Shown: piece after piece, positions 23,065 to 33,247 of the stretch
How positions within the stretch are numbered: position 1 is the first letter of the stretch
Layout of the letters: each line of letters begins with the position of its first letter
DNA from: Henckelia pumila
Lineage: Eukaryota > Streptophyta > Magnoliopsida > Lamiales > Gesneriaceae
Direction: 5' to 3'
Length of the DNA: 64,000 nucleotides
NCBI RefSeq assembly: GCF_033568475.1
Contig: NC_133123.1
Span: 140,012,062-140,076,061 of the forward strand
Notes under the pieces: model-generated
Databases searched by the model: none
Told to the model about the DNA's origin: nothing
The model's input: only the letters and a program-made list of their open reading frames with translations
Program-made: the position numbers and the translations under genes

Positions 23065-26000
23065 ATGAGAAAATCTTCGCTTCTTCTTCTTTTCTTCGTC
23101 TTTTTCCAAGCAGTGATATCTCTCCATGCATACTCCGACCTTGATACCTTGTTGAAGCTCAAGTCATCACTGGTCGGGTTTTCGGGTTCGGGTCTGGAAG
23201 AATGGGTCGCTCCGCCGTTGCCGTCTCCGTCGGCTCATTGTTCGTTTCTAGGCGTGACTTGCGATGCCAAAGGACGCGTGGTGGCTCTTAACGTCACCAA
23301 ACTACCATTATTCGGCACGTTGGCGCCGGAAATCGGGCTGCTCAGCGAGCTTGTCAATCTCACGCTGGCTGGAAATAATCTCACTGGGTCTCTGCCTGTG
23401 GAGATTTCCAACTTGGCTTGGTTAAAATGCTTGAATTTGAGTTGGAACTTTTTCAACGGCACGTTTCGTGGAGAAATGTTGGTGAAACTATCCGAGCTTG
23501 AAGTGTTTGATATCTACAACAATGAGTTTACGGGGGAGCTCCCTGTTGAGTTTGTGAAGTTGAAGAAGCTGAAGTTTCTTAAACTGGCTGGGAATTATTT
23601 TTCGGGGTGGATCCCGGAGATTTACTCTGAGTTTGAAAGCTTGACGCACTTGGCATTACAGGGAAATAGCTTGACGGGGAAAATTCCTGCTAGCTTGGCT
23701 AGGATACCGAATCTTCGCGAGCTGTATCTTGGGTATTATAACACCTATGAAGGTGGGATTCCGCCGGAGTTTGGCTCAATTTCTACGCTTCAGCTTCTTG
23801 ATCTCGGAATGTGCAATCTAACCGGAGAGATCCCGGGAAGTCTTGGAAATCTCAAGCATTTGCACACTTTGTTTGTTCAGGTAATTATATAGACTTCACA
23901 ATGCTCGAAAGTCGAATCTTCCCATTTGTGTCACGATGTACATGTAATTAATGCACAGGCACATATATGTTGCGTAAATAAATAATTAAACGTGTGTCGT
24001 TTCGGATAGGTGAATAATCTGACGGGTCTGATTCCATCGGAGCTCTCCGGTATGATAAGCTTGATGTCATTAGACATCTCCATTAACAACCTCAGCGGGG
24101 AAATTCCGTCGAGTTTTGCAGAGCTGAATAATTTGACGCTGCTCAATTTGTTTCAAAACAAATTCCAGGGGCCTCTTCCGGGGTTCATCGGCGATCTTCC
24201 GAATCTTGAAGTTTTACAGATATGGAACAATAATTTCACGATGGGTTTACCTGAAAATCTAGGAAGGAATGGAAGGTTGTTTCTGCTGGATGTGACCAAG
24301 AATCATCTAACGGGAACTATACCCAAGGACTTGTGTAAAGGTGGAAGGTTGAAAACTTTGATTTTGATGGATAACTCTTTCTATGGTCCGATTCCGGATG
24401 AAATTGGTGAGTGCGAGTCTCTGAGTCGTATCAGAATCAAGAAGAATTACTTGAATGGAACTATTCCGGCAGGGTTTTTCCGGTTGCCGCTGCTGGACAT
24501 GCTCGAACTGAACGATAACTTCTTCACCGGAGAGCTGCCTGAAGATATATCTGCTACCACTCTAGGAAGTCTTTCGTTGTCTAATAATTGGATTTCAGGG
24601 AAGATTCCTCCAGCTATCGGGAACTTGATAAATCTTGAGATATTATCACTCGATGTAAACAAGTTTTCTGGTGAGATTCCGAACGAAATTTTCAAACTCA
24701 AGAAACTTACTATGCTAAATTTCAGTGGCAACAGCTTGACCGGGGAAATTCCAGCTTCAGTTGCCGATAGTTCCCACTTGACATTCATTGATCTAAGCCA
24801 AAACAATCTAAATGGCGCAATTCCCAGAAGCATTCCAGGACTGCAGAATCTGAATGTTCTCAACTTGTCAAGAAACCGACTCGAGGGATCGATTCCTAGT
24901 GAGATTGGTTCGATGAAAAGCTTGACTGTATTAGACCTTTCTTACAATGATTTATCCGGAAAAAAGCCCTTGACGGGGCTTCTGCGTGACCTGGATGACC
25001 GGTTTTTCATCGGAAATCCCAAGCTCTGTTTTTCCAACAGCTCCTATTGTCCATCAGCCTCAAGCCCATCCCAAGATTCCCAAAAAACACGTTCATCAAA
25101 CATGGTTATTGTAATCATCGTCTTGATTACTGTTCTGTTACTGCTTCCTGTAAGTTGGATTATAGTCCGAAAGAGAAGGCTGGAGAGATCAAGAACCTGG
25201 AAACTAACGGCATTCCAGAGGCTAGACTTTAAAGCAGAGGATGTGCTTGAATGCTTGAAAGAAGAGAACATAATAGGCAAAGGAGGAGCCGGGATTGTCT
25301 ACCGAGGCTCCATGCCTAATGGAATAGACATTGCAATAAAACAATTAATCGGACGTGGGCGTGGTAACAGCTACAATGATCATGGATTCATGGCAGAAAT
25401 TCAGACACTTGGAAGTATCAAACACCGGAACATTGTAAGACTCCTAGGATACTTGTCGAAGAAGGATACCAATCTCTTGCTGTATGAATACATGTCACAT
25501 GGAAGCTTAGGGGAGTTGTTACATGGTACGAAGGGCGCTCATTTGCAGTGGGAATCAAGGTCTCGGATCGCAATGGAGGCTGCAAAAGGGTTATGTTACT
25601 TGCATCATGATTGTTCGCCTTCAATTATACACAGGGATGTTAAGTCGAATAACATCTTACTTGATTCTGATTACGAGGCTCATGTTGCTGATTTTGGTCT
25701 TGCCAAATTCTTGCACGACGCAGATGCTTCCGAGTGCATGTCCTCCATTGCTGGTTCCTATGGTTATATTGCCCCTGGTAAGTGTTATTTTCACTGAACA
25801 TGGTTCTATTACTATACCTCCATGCATTGAGTTGTTTTGTTGTTAATCAAGCTTGTTGTATTGTACTTTTGTGTGAGCTTTGCATTTTGGATGTTTGACA
25901 GAATATGCATACACATTGAAAGTCGATCAGAAGAGTGATGTCTACAGCTTCGGGGTGGTGATGTTAGAACTAATCACCGGTAAGAAGCCCGTGGGGGAAT

Positions 26001-26254
26001 TCGGTGACGGTGTTGACATTGTCCGATGGGTTAGGAAAAAAGCATCAGAGCTAGCACAACCATCAGATACCGCTACACTGCTGGCTGTGGTCGACTGTAG
26101 GCTTACCGGATATCAAGTGACCGGTGCCGTTAACTTGTTCAAGATCGCCATGATGTGCGTGGAGGATGAGAGCTCTGCCAGGCCTACTATGAGGGAAGTT
26201 GTTCACATGCTCACCAATCCTCCGCAGTCTGCTCCCAATTTTCTAAAACTCTAA
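23065..26254 (+). CDS. CLV1: CLAVATA1-like leucine-rich repeat receptor kinase
   Basis: Plasma-membrane receptor kinase of LRR subfamily XI. CLV1 binds CLE peptides and limits stem-cell number in the shoot meristem. Exons: 23065-23880, 24010-25777, 25902-26254 (978 residues; Arabidopsis CLV1 is 980). All junctions are GT-AG and keep frame. The ATG at 23065 is chosen because it opens a signal peptide ([15 protein letters not shown]). An N-terminal LRR cap precedes about 21 LRRs up to residue ~600. A membrane helix lies near residues 637-658. The kinase has the glycine loop [11 protein letters not shown] (~695), IAIKQL lysine, HRDVKSNN (~813), DFGLAKF (~833) and APE across the last intron. [15 protein letters not shown] and the ending VVHMLTNPP are CLV1-typical. 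All catalytic residues are present, so it should be an active kinase. The intron at 23881-24009, inside the LRRs, is not one I recall from Arabidopsis CLV1. Confidence 0.95.
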
Positions 26255-26602
26255 CTACAAACGCGTCTCTCGAATCTCGACTGAAGTCTTGATTTAGCTC
26301 TGATGGTGTAGGTTTAGATATTCTGAGTAAGAAATAAAATGGTGGAGGCTTGGTGTGGACGTCGGCAAATGGTAGTGAATAGTATACAATTGCTTGGATT
26401 ATGATTTGGAATGGGGTCAATGTTAGCTCTTGCCTCTTGGAGGGATTGGAAAATTTTAGATATGTAGTAGTATGATATAAGAAATTTGTGGATTTGTGTA
26501 AATTTTGGTGTGTTTATATAAAATATAAATGATAGTGACATGATTCAAAAGACCATTGTTTTGCGCTCATTTTTCAGTTTTTTCTTGAATATTTTTAAGC
26601 GA

Positions 26603-28281
26603 AATCATGAATAGATCGATCATCATTGATTTTCAGTTCATATATATGTTGTTATTTCTAATTCATTTGAACAGATTTTTGAATGTTTTTTGGTTTACAT
26701 AGACTGATTTTCGACTGGTTTCGACTCATTTTCAATTTATATCGACTGATCTCGATCGAATATATTGAGTTTGACTGATTTTGAAGAAATCTCGACTGGT
26801 GTCGACTGGATTTCAGTTTATATCGACTGAGTTTGACTGATTTTGGAGAAATCTAACTGGTGTTGACTGTTTTTCATTGCTTGTAAACTGGTCTCGACTG
26901 CCTTATAATTATTTTGACTGATTTTGGAGAAATCTTGGTGTTGACTGCTTTTCTTTCTTGTGGGCTGGTCTCGACTACCCTATAATTGCATATATATATT
27001 TTTATTAGTAATAATAAATAAAAACATTAGTGGTCAAAGCTCTTGTTTGATTTGGTTAGCTGGGTTCGAAACCAAGGAGGAGCAGAATCAAGCAGTCGAC
27101 ATTAGTCGAGATTTCTCCAAAAAATACAATCAACTAAAAGCAGTCGACACCAATCGAGATTTCTCCAAAAATCAGTCAAAACAATTATAAGGCAGTCGAG
27201 AACAATCCAAAAGCACTGAAAAAGCAGTCAAGAAACTTAGTCGATATAAGCTGAAAACCAGTCGACACAATCTGTCAACACCAGTTTCTCACAATCAACT
27301 AAAAGTTGTGGATACCAGTCGAGATTTCTTCAAAAATCAGTCAAAATAATTATAAGGCAGTCGAGACCAATCCAAAAGCACCGAAAAGCAGCCAACACCA
27401 GTCGAGAAACTCAGTCGATATAAGCTGAAAACTAGTCGACACAAGCAGTCAACACAAGTTTCTCACAATCAACTAAGGCTGTGTTTACTTGCTTTGACAA
27501 ACGAGGGATAACATTATTAATACCGACTAATCCTATGTTTAGATGTAAAATTAAAAATCATTATAAATCCTTACGCCCTTTAATAATGGGATTTAGAAAT
27601 GATTCTTAATCCTAAACTTTAGAAGGGATTATAAATTTATACATGGTGAAAAGAGAAAAAAAACAATCCTAAATTAATTCATCAAACTAAACATATTATT
27701 ATTTTTTCATAACCACTTCATATCCTATTAAATTATAATAATAATCACATTTTAATCTATCCTTTCACAAGCTCATCTCTTAAGTAAACGCAGCCTAAAA
27801 GCAGTCGACTTCAGTCGAGATTTCTCTAAAATCAGTTAAAACAATTATAAGACAGTCGAGACCAGTCCAAAGCAGTGAAAAGCAGTCAACACCACTCGAG
27901 AAAGTCAGTCGTCGACACAAGCAATCAACACCAGTTTCTCACAAGCAACTAAAAGCAGTCGACACCAGTCGAGATTTCTCCAAAATCAGTCAAAACAATT
28001 GTAAGACAGTCGAGACCAGTCCAAAACAAAAAGTCAATCGATATAAGATCAAAACCTGTCAACACCAGTCGAGAAACTCAATCGATATAAGCTGAAAACT
28101 AGCCGAGATTTTTCAAAATCAGTAAAAACCAACATACTTGGTCGAGATCAATCAATATAAATTGAAAATCGATCAATCTATGCGAACCAAAAAACAATCA
28201 AAAATCAGTTAATATGAATTAGAAATAATTGCATATGAACTGAAAATCAATGACGATCGGTCTATTCACAATTTTACAATA
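26603..28281. mobile_element. Foldback transposon with long inverted arms and internal GTCGAC-rich repeats
   Basis: The left end (AAATCATGAATAGATCGATC onward) matches the reverse complement of the right end (AAATTGTGAATAGACCGATC onward). Both continue into matching words such as ATTGATTTTCAGTTCATAT and TTTTTTGGTT. The left arm carries CGACTGGTGTCGACTG-type units. The right arm carries the complementary CAGTCGACACCAGTCGAG, GATTTCTCCAAAA and AGGCAGTCGAGACCA units repeated several times in direct order. It encodes no protein. A separate MITE sits inside at 27477-27795. Termini are estimated from where the arms stop matching; no target duplication could be fixed. Confidence 0.75.
27477..27795. 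mobile_element. Tourist-like MITE nested in the foldback element (319 bp)
   Basis: The terminal inverted repeats are GGCTGTGTTTACTT and AAGTAAACGCAGCC, flanked by TAA on both sides (27474-27476 and 27796-27798). A 3-bp TAA target duplication fits the PIF/Harbinger superfamily. Removing it restores the host repeat word CAACTAAAAGCAGTCGAC, which confirms the ends. Confidence 0.85.
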
Positions 28282-28960
28282 AGTTTTTACTAAACGAAAT
28301 ATTAATCACCAACTCGTTTTCGACAAGTCAGTTCTTCTGAAATTTTCCTCATCCCAATTTTCTAAATATAAATTTTAAAAACAATATTTTTTTAGAGTAA
28401 AAAACAATATGAATAGTGCATTGCCCTTTTATTTTTTAATTAATTAATGTTTTTATTTTGCAGAACATGTCATATTTATTATTTAAATAATGTTGGAGAG
28501 TTGAAGTCGCATTAGAACTTCGTTAAAGCGGGCACGCTTTTTGTAAAGATCTGGACAGGAGAGTCTCGTGGAGTGGAACGCACCGGCTCGCAGTTTCTGC
28601 TCATCTTCCCCATCGCACGCCCTTTTCAGTCAAGCAATCCAAGGTACTCTCTTTTCTTATTTTTCTACAAATTTTTATTGAACTTATAATCGATTCATAA
28701 TTTTCCTTCATGGGTTTTCTTTATTACTGTAATCTGTGCTTGATTGTGTCTGGGTGTGTGTTTGTACTCTGTATTGTTCCTGTTTTCCAGCTTACGTTAA
28801 CTCGTTGATGGAAATGAGACAGTAATTCTGACTACATGAGAATTGGAGTAATTTTAATTATCTGTTAGCAAAAATTTAACTTTTAGAATTCCTACTGTGG
28901 AGTTGCTTGTTTATTTATCGGTCACTTTACTTTCTTTTCTTCTGATTTTTTTAGGTAGGG

Positions 28961-30263
28961 ATGCTGGGAAAATGTTTGGCCTCTCCTCTACTGATGTTTG
29001 ATTCAACAGTTTGCTTCTGTTCTTATGTGAGTCTTGTTTGGTTTACTATTCTAGGAGAGTAATTTTGTTCTAAGCGTCTGAAAAGTGAAACCACTGCAAA
29101 GTGCAAACCAAAAAACAACCCATTAACGGATAGAATTGTAGAAATTGGTTTTTGACTCGGAATCTGTCTAGCTAAAAAGCGAACCCACTGCAAAGTGCAC
29201 ACCTAAAAACAACCCATTAACCGAAGAATGGTAGAAATTTGTTTTTGACTAGGAATCTGTCTAGTTAACTGGTGTTTCTTTTCATAAATTCCTGCAAACA
29301 TAAAGGTAATTGGGAAAGAATAGCTAAAGAGCCTAGTACAGGCTGAAAAATGCCAGAATTAGCAACACAACGATAATTACATAAATTTCAGTTGTATGTT
29401 GTAGATGCCATTATAAGGTGGGAGATCAAGTTCGAAGTCACAAAGTTTCGATCTTGATGATTTGTTGTTTTCTTGTTATCAAGTATCCATACTCAAGTGC
29501 AAAAGAACTTAACATATATGAATCCATGAACTCATGTTGAGTAATGGTGCATCTATTGAATCAAGGGTCATGTTTTCCAATTTCTGCGAATGTTTCCTGT
29601 ACCGTCGGCACTTAGTGCATGTCTATGTCAGATGTATGACGCCCTTTCATCTACTTGGCGTGTTTATGCAAACAGCTTGATCACAACAATTTTCTTCTCA
29701 CCTTGCAGTCTGATTCTGCCTCAGTAGCAAGCAGCAAACTGATTATAAAATCAAACATTCGAAATTCTGTGCCCACACGATTTGTGTCTAGCAGTCGGGA
29801 GTTGCATTCAACTGCCCCCACTCAAAATGCAGTTGTAACTGATGAAGATGAGAACACATGGGAATCTTGTAAACAAGCCATTGGCTTGTTCGGATTTTCT
29901 GACATGGAAGTAGAGAAAATTCTGGGCAAAGCCTATGGTCGAATTCATTCTCCTTATTGGGGTGAGGAGCGGAGTAAGGAATCTCCAAGATTCGAGGTAG
30001 TAAATGGGATACTGAATTATTTAAAGGATTTAGGCCTTACTGATGAAGATCTTGGTAAACTTCTCAAGAAATTCCCTGAGGTACTTGGATGCAGCCTTGA
30101 GAATGAACTGAAAACAAATGTGCAGATTTTGGAAAAAGAATGGGGTATACAAGGAAAACCACTGAGAAACCTCCTTCTTCGAAATCCCAAGGTCCTGGGT
30201 TACAATGTAGATTGCAAGGGAGACTGCATGGCACAATGTACTCGATGTTGGGTTCGGTTTTAG
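28961..30263 (+). CDS. Small mTERF-family protein, organelle-targeted
   Basis: Members of this family bind organellar nucleic acid through mTERF helical repeats. Proposed structure: non-coding first exon ending at 28643 (AAG|GTACTC); second exon 28955-29026 with the ATG at 28961 (MLGKCLASPLLMFDS...); third exon 29709-30263 after a strong acceptor (CACCTTGCAG). The junction is phase 0, giving 206 residues. The N-terminus is basic, Ser-rich and transit-peptide-like. Visible mTERF-type helices include GILNYLKDLGLTDEDLGKLL, KFPEVLGCSLENELK and LRNLLLRNPKVLGYNVDCKG, ending CTRCWVRF. It is much shorter than canonical mTERFs and resembles what I recall of Arabidopsis At4g09620. The exon 3 reading frame is certain. 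The first coding exon is inferred from splice signals, frame and transit-peptide character, and is less certain. Confidence 0.75.
29084..29270. repeat. Two-copy tandem duplication (~95 bp) in the mTERF intron
   Basis: The words CCCACTGCAAAGTGCA (or a one-base variant), AACAACCCATTAAC and GGAATCTGTCTAG occur twice in the same order about 95 bp apart, with several substitutions. It lies within the proposed second intron. Confidence 0.8.
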
Positions 30264-30600
30264 CTGATACAAGTTTCTTATTTGTTCCTTGATTCATGTT
30301 ACATGTACAAAGAATATAATTTTTGGAATCGTTATTGATTATCCTATAAATACAATCTGGTTCAAAGACACACGGGTTTATAATTCATTGATAATTCAAC
30401 GGATTGAAATTTTTTCTCCCTACTATTATTATTTTCTTTGGATTGAAACAAGAAAACGAAAATTCTTGCGATGAAGGTCCACCTTTTGTTGATTCAAAGA
30501 AAATTGATTCTGGTGGAAAAGATGTCATGGACGATGGCTGTTATGGAAACAAATGTAGAATTTCATCGCCAGACCTTTCTTGCCAATTTGCCTTTTACAG

Positions 30601-32086
30601 GTTGAGAGTGAAGTTGTAGAATCCAAAGAACAAGGTTGCAGTTCTGAGAAACCACCAGAAGGTCATAAGCATCAATATAACCTGAACCCTGTGAGTGAAA
30701 ATCAATCTCATGATAATGAACGATCACATAATAAGGTGATGAATATCCCAGGGTTGTCTGCTGAAGCTTCACCACTGCACGAGTTTGCAATTTGCATCGA
30801 AAACCCAGGCACGGCACAGACAAGTAGCACCCAAGATATTGAAACCTCTCAAGTCACTGAGGTTGCTCATGAAGAAGCCAAAACCGGAAAGGGCCCATGT
30901 AAATATGACTTGAATCAAGAAGTTTGCTCAGAAGATATCGATCATATTGGGAATCAAACTAGAACGACATCTATTGTTTCTGCTTCAAGGGACGCGACCG
31001 CTCCTGGACTCCCTGTTTCTCCCGTGCAGTTTGAGGCCAATCTTGGTTGGAAAGATTCAGCTAACAAAAATTATTCTCCTCCTACATCACCTGGCCAATG
31101 TTCTGAGAGCAGTGAGGGTCTTACCATTGGGGTTATCAGTAGCACTCCAAAACTGCCCCAAGGATTTTATAATATTGATCTGAACATCGCTGAAAGTGGA
31201 GACCTGTTGCAGTGTAAACAAGTTCCTGCATGTTCTGGTCTTCATTCTGGGGAATCTTCCATGGAAACAGATTCAAGAAAATCTGAACGTCATGATTTGG
31301 ATTTGAATCTTACAAGTGAAGACAATGAAGACCACTTACCCGAAGCAAATGACCGCCAACCTCAGTCTCATTCTTCTTCAGCATCATCGAAGCAGCCTGT
31401 TAGCATTATTGATCTGAATGATCAACCATTTTTTCTAAATGATTCTTATGATCTTTCCTGTTCAAGTAATGTGAATGTTACAGGGGGTACTAAAACGGAC
31501 GAGTCCATAATTTCCATTATGGCAGCAAGAGTGAAGGTCGATTCTATAGATCTTGTTCCACAAACGATTCCCTTTCCAAATGGCCGAACACCAGGGCTTA
31601 CATTTGATGTTAAAGTGGGTAGGACAGAGAATTGTTTTGCCGTTGGATCTGCTCTTCCATACGCCCATTCCTCAGTTTATGGTTACAATAACATTGCACC
31701 TGTTCCGGAAGTTGTTGCTTTGCCTTTCTCCTCCTCTTTTTATGGATCTGGAGGAGCAGTTCCGTACATGGTAGATTCTATAGGATCACCTGTTATCCCC
31801 CAAGTTGCTGGCGCTGGTTTCTCTCAACCACTATTTCGTATCAAACATGATGAGCTCAATCCCATCGGATGGAGCTGGCCCTTCAGGGAGCAGTTTCGAT
31901 CTAAATTGTGGAGCCATGGTTAAAGATGGAGATAAGGAACCTCTAGTCCTCGGAGATTTCTTAAACTTAGGTCCAGTCAGGTCAATGGATGATCAGCTGA
32001 GGACTAATACCTTACCTCCGGTCAGTTCAGCTATCAGTGGAAAGCGAAAAGAACCAGATAATGGTTTGGGGCATTACCCCTTATAG
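30601..32086 (+). pseudogene. Decayed C-terminal half of a TFIIS N-terminal-domain (LW-domain) nuclear protein gene
   Basis: After an acceptor (TTTTACAG at 30593-30600) a long frame runs from VESEVVESKEQG to a stop at 31923. It is serine-rich and carries repeated DLN motifs: YNLNP, YDLNQE, NIDLNIAE, DLDLNLTSE, IIDLNDQPFF. It then matches the conserved tail of plant TFIIS-LW proteins (PYAHSSVYGYNNIAPVP, FYGSGGAVPYMVDSIGSP). Between about 31830 and 31850 the frame shifts. The continuation GAGPSGSSFDLN...GKRKEPDNG is readable only in the next frame, up to 32086. No upstream exon encodes the TFIIS domain. An acidic open stretch at 30440-30590 may be a preceding exon remnant. The gene is truncated and frameshifted, so probably non-functional. 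By memory, the Arabidopsis homologue (At4g24200) also neighbours HSP90.7, so it appears to have decayed in place. Confidence 0.75.
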
Positions 32087-33040
32087 AAATTTTACACCAC
32101 CATGGAAATAGATTCTCTGCTTTTCTTGGAATCAGATTAGGACCCATCAGAACATGCTAATGGTTTTATATAGCAATAGTTATAGCTTAAGGAAAAAGAT
32201 TTACATCTGACTTAGTGGTCGAAAAACTGACAGATATTATTTAGTATCTGGGAATTGATGGTAACAATTGATCTGGATATACATTTCTCAGATTGTTACA
32301 CATGTTGTGTCACAGGAACTTTGTCGTCTGGCTCTTGTATATAGCATCATATATAGTCAAGTCACAAATTGTGAAATAGTTGTCGTTGGACATCTTTTGA
32401 AGCTATAGAGACTACATTTTACTCTGCTTTTGCTTTCATGGTTTGAATCGATGGATATTCTTTAATGCTTACTGCTGTGATGGGCAAGAGATTAAAAAAA
32501 GGTAGTTATTTCAGTATCACAAAGTGAATGAACGCATAACTAGAGTCCCTTGTTTGAAATAATCGTGTATTTCCTTGCATAGATTCTAATATAAAATATT
32601 TTAAAAAAATTTAATATAACAAGTAATGATATGTACACACGCGTATACATATTTATCAAAACTAATTATTAATAATATGAAATTCGCCAACCTGTTTTAA
32701 GAATGAAATCATTTGATCAGCTTTACTCATTTTCTTGTATACGGATATGAATATGAATTAATACATATTGCATGATTGATGCTTAATTTTCAGATAACTG
32801 AAATTATTATATTCTACATAGTTTTTTTTTTTTGGGGAAATAACCATTACATATAATATTAAACCAATTCCGAAATAATTGAAATAACTATATAGTATTT
32901 ACTTGTATAACAAAAAAAAAATTATATGAAAGGTGAGCTTAGTGCTATCCTTTGTCCCTCCACACGGTGCAGTCTTCCCCCAAGTCTCCCTCGCGGACGC
33001 TTCCGGAGCCATCAAAACTGCTCCACGTCTAATAAACCTG
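32087..33040. other. Intergenic region before the HSP90 promoter
   Basis: AT-rich sequence without coding signal. Its right part (from about 32930) becomes GC-richer and merges into the HSP90 promoter, with words such as CTCCACGTCTAAT at 33021-33033. Confidence 0.5.
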
Positions 33041-33046
33041 TATCGG

Positions 33047-33065
33047 CCAATAAAAATTATCCACG
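33047..33065 (+). promoter_or_regulatory. ER-stress response element (ERSE) upstream of the ER HSP90
   Basis: CCAAT (33047-33051), nine bases, then CCACG (33061-33065) matches the ERSE consensus CCAAT-N9-CCACG. In plants this is the NF-Y/bZIP28-type site of unfolded-protein-response genes. It lies about 185 bp before the HSP90 start codon and about 110 bp before the TATA box. The CCACG also forms a CACGTG G-box core. Confidence 0.85.
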
Positions 33066-33172
33066 TGGGCAACAGGCTTACATTAACCGTCTGATATTCC
33101 ACGCTGGCAGATCCAAACCAATCAGATTGCTCTAAATCGTGGCACTGGCACCCCCCTACTTAAAACCCTCAC

Positions 33173-33179
33173 TATATAA
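33173..33179 (+). promoter_or_regulatory. TATA box of the ER HSP90 gene
   Basis: TATATAA lies 69 bp upstream of the start codon at 33248, a normal distance once a short leader is allowed for. The leader has CACTCACCCAAATCCAAAGCC, split here as CACTCACCC and AAATCCAAAGCC. Confidence 0.75.
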
Positions 33180-33247
33180 CATTACTCGATCACTCACCCA
33201 AATCCAAAGCCCTAAATCTGACCTGAAATTTAATACAAATTCGAGCA

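Noticed and set aside
29655-29708. Upstream extension of the mTERF frame to 29655
   Set aside because: It begins at a TTG just after an in-frame TGA and has no ATG. The stretch looks like the polypyrimidine end of an intron, and an exon at 28961-29026 joins in frame.
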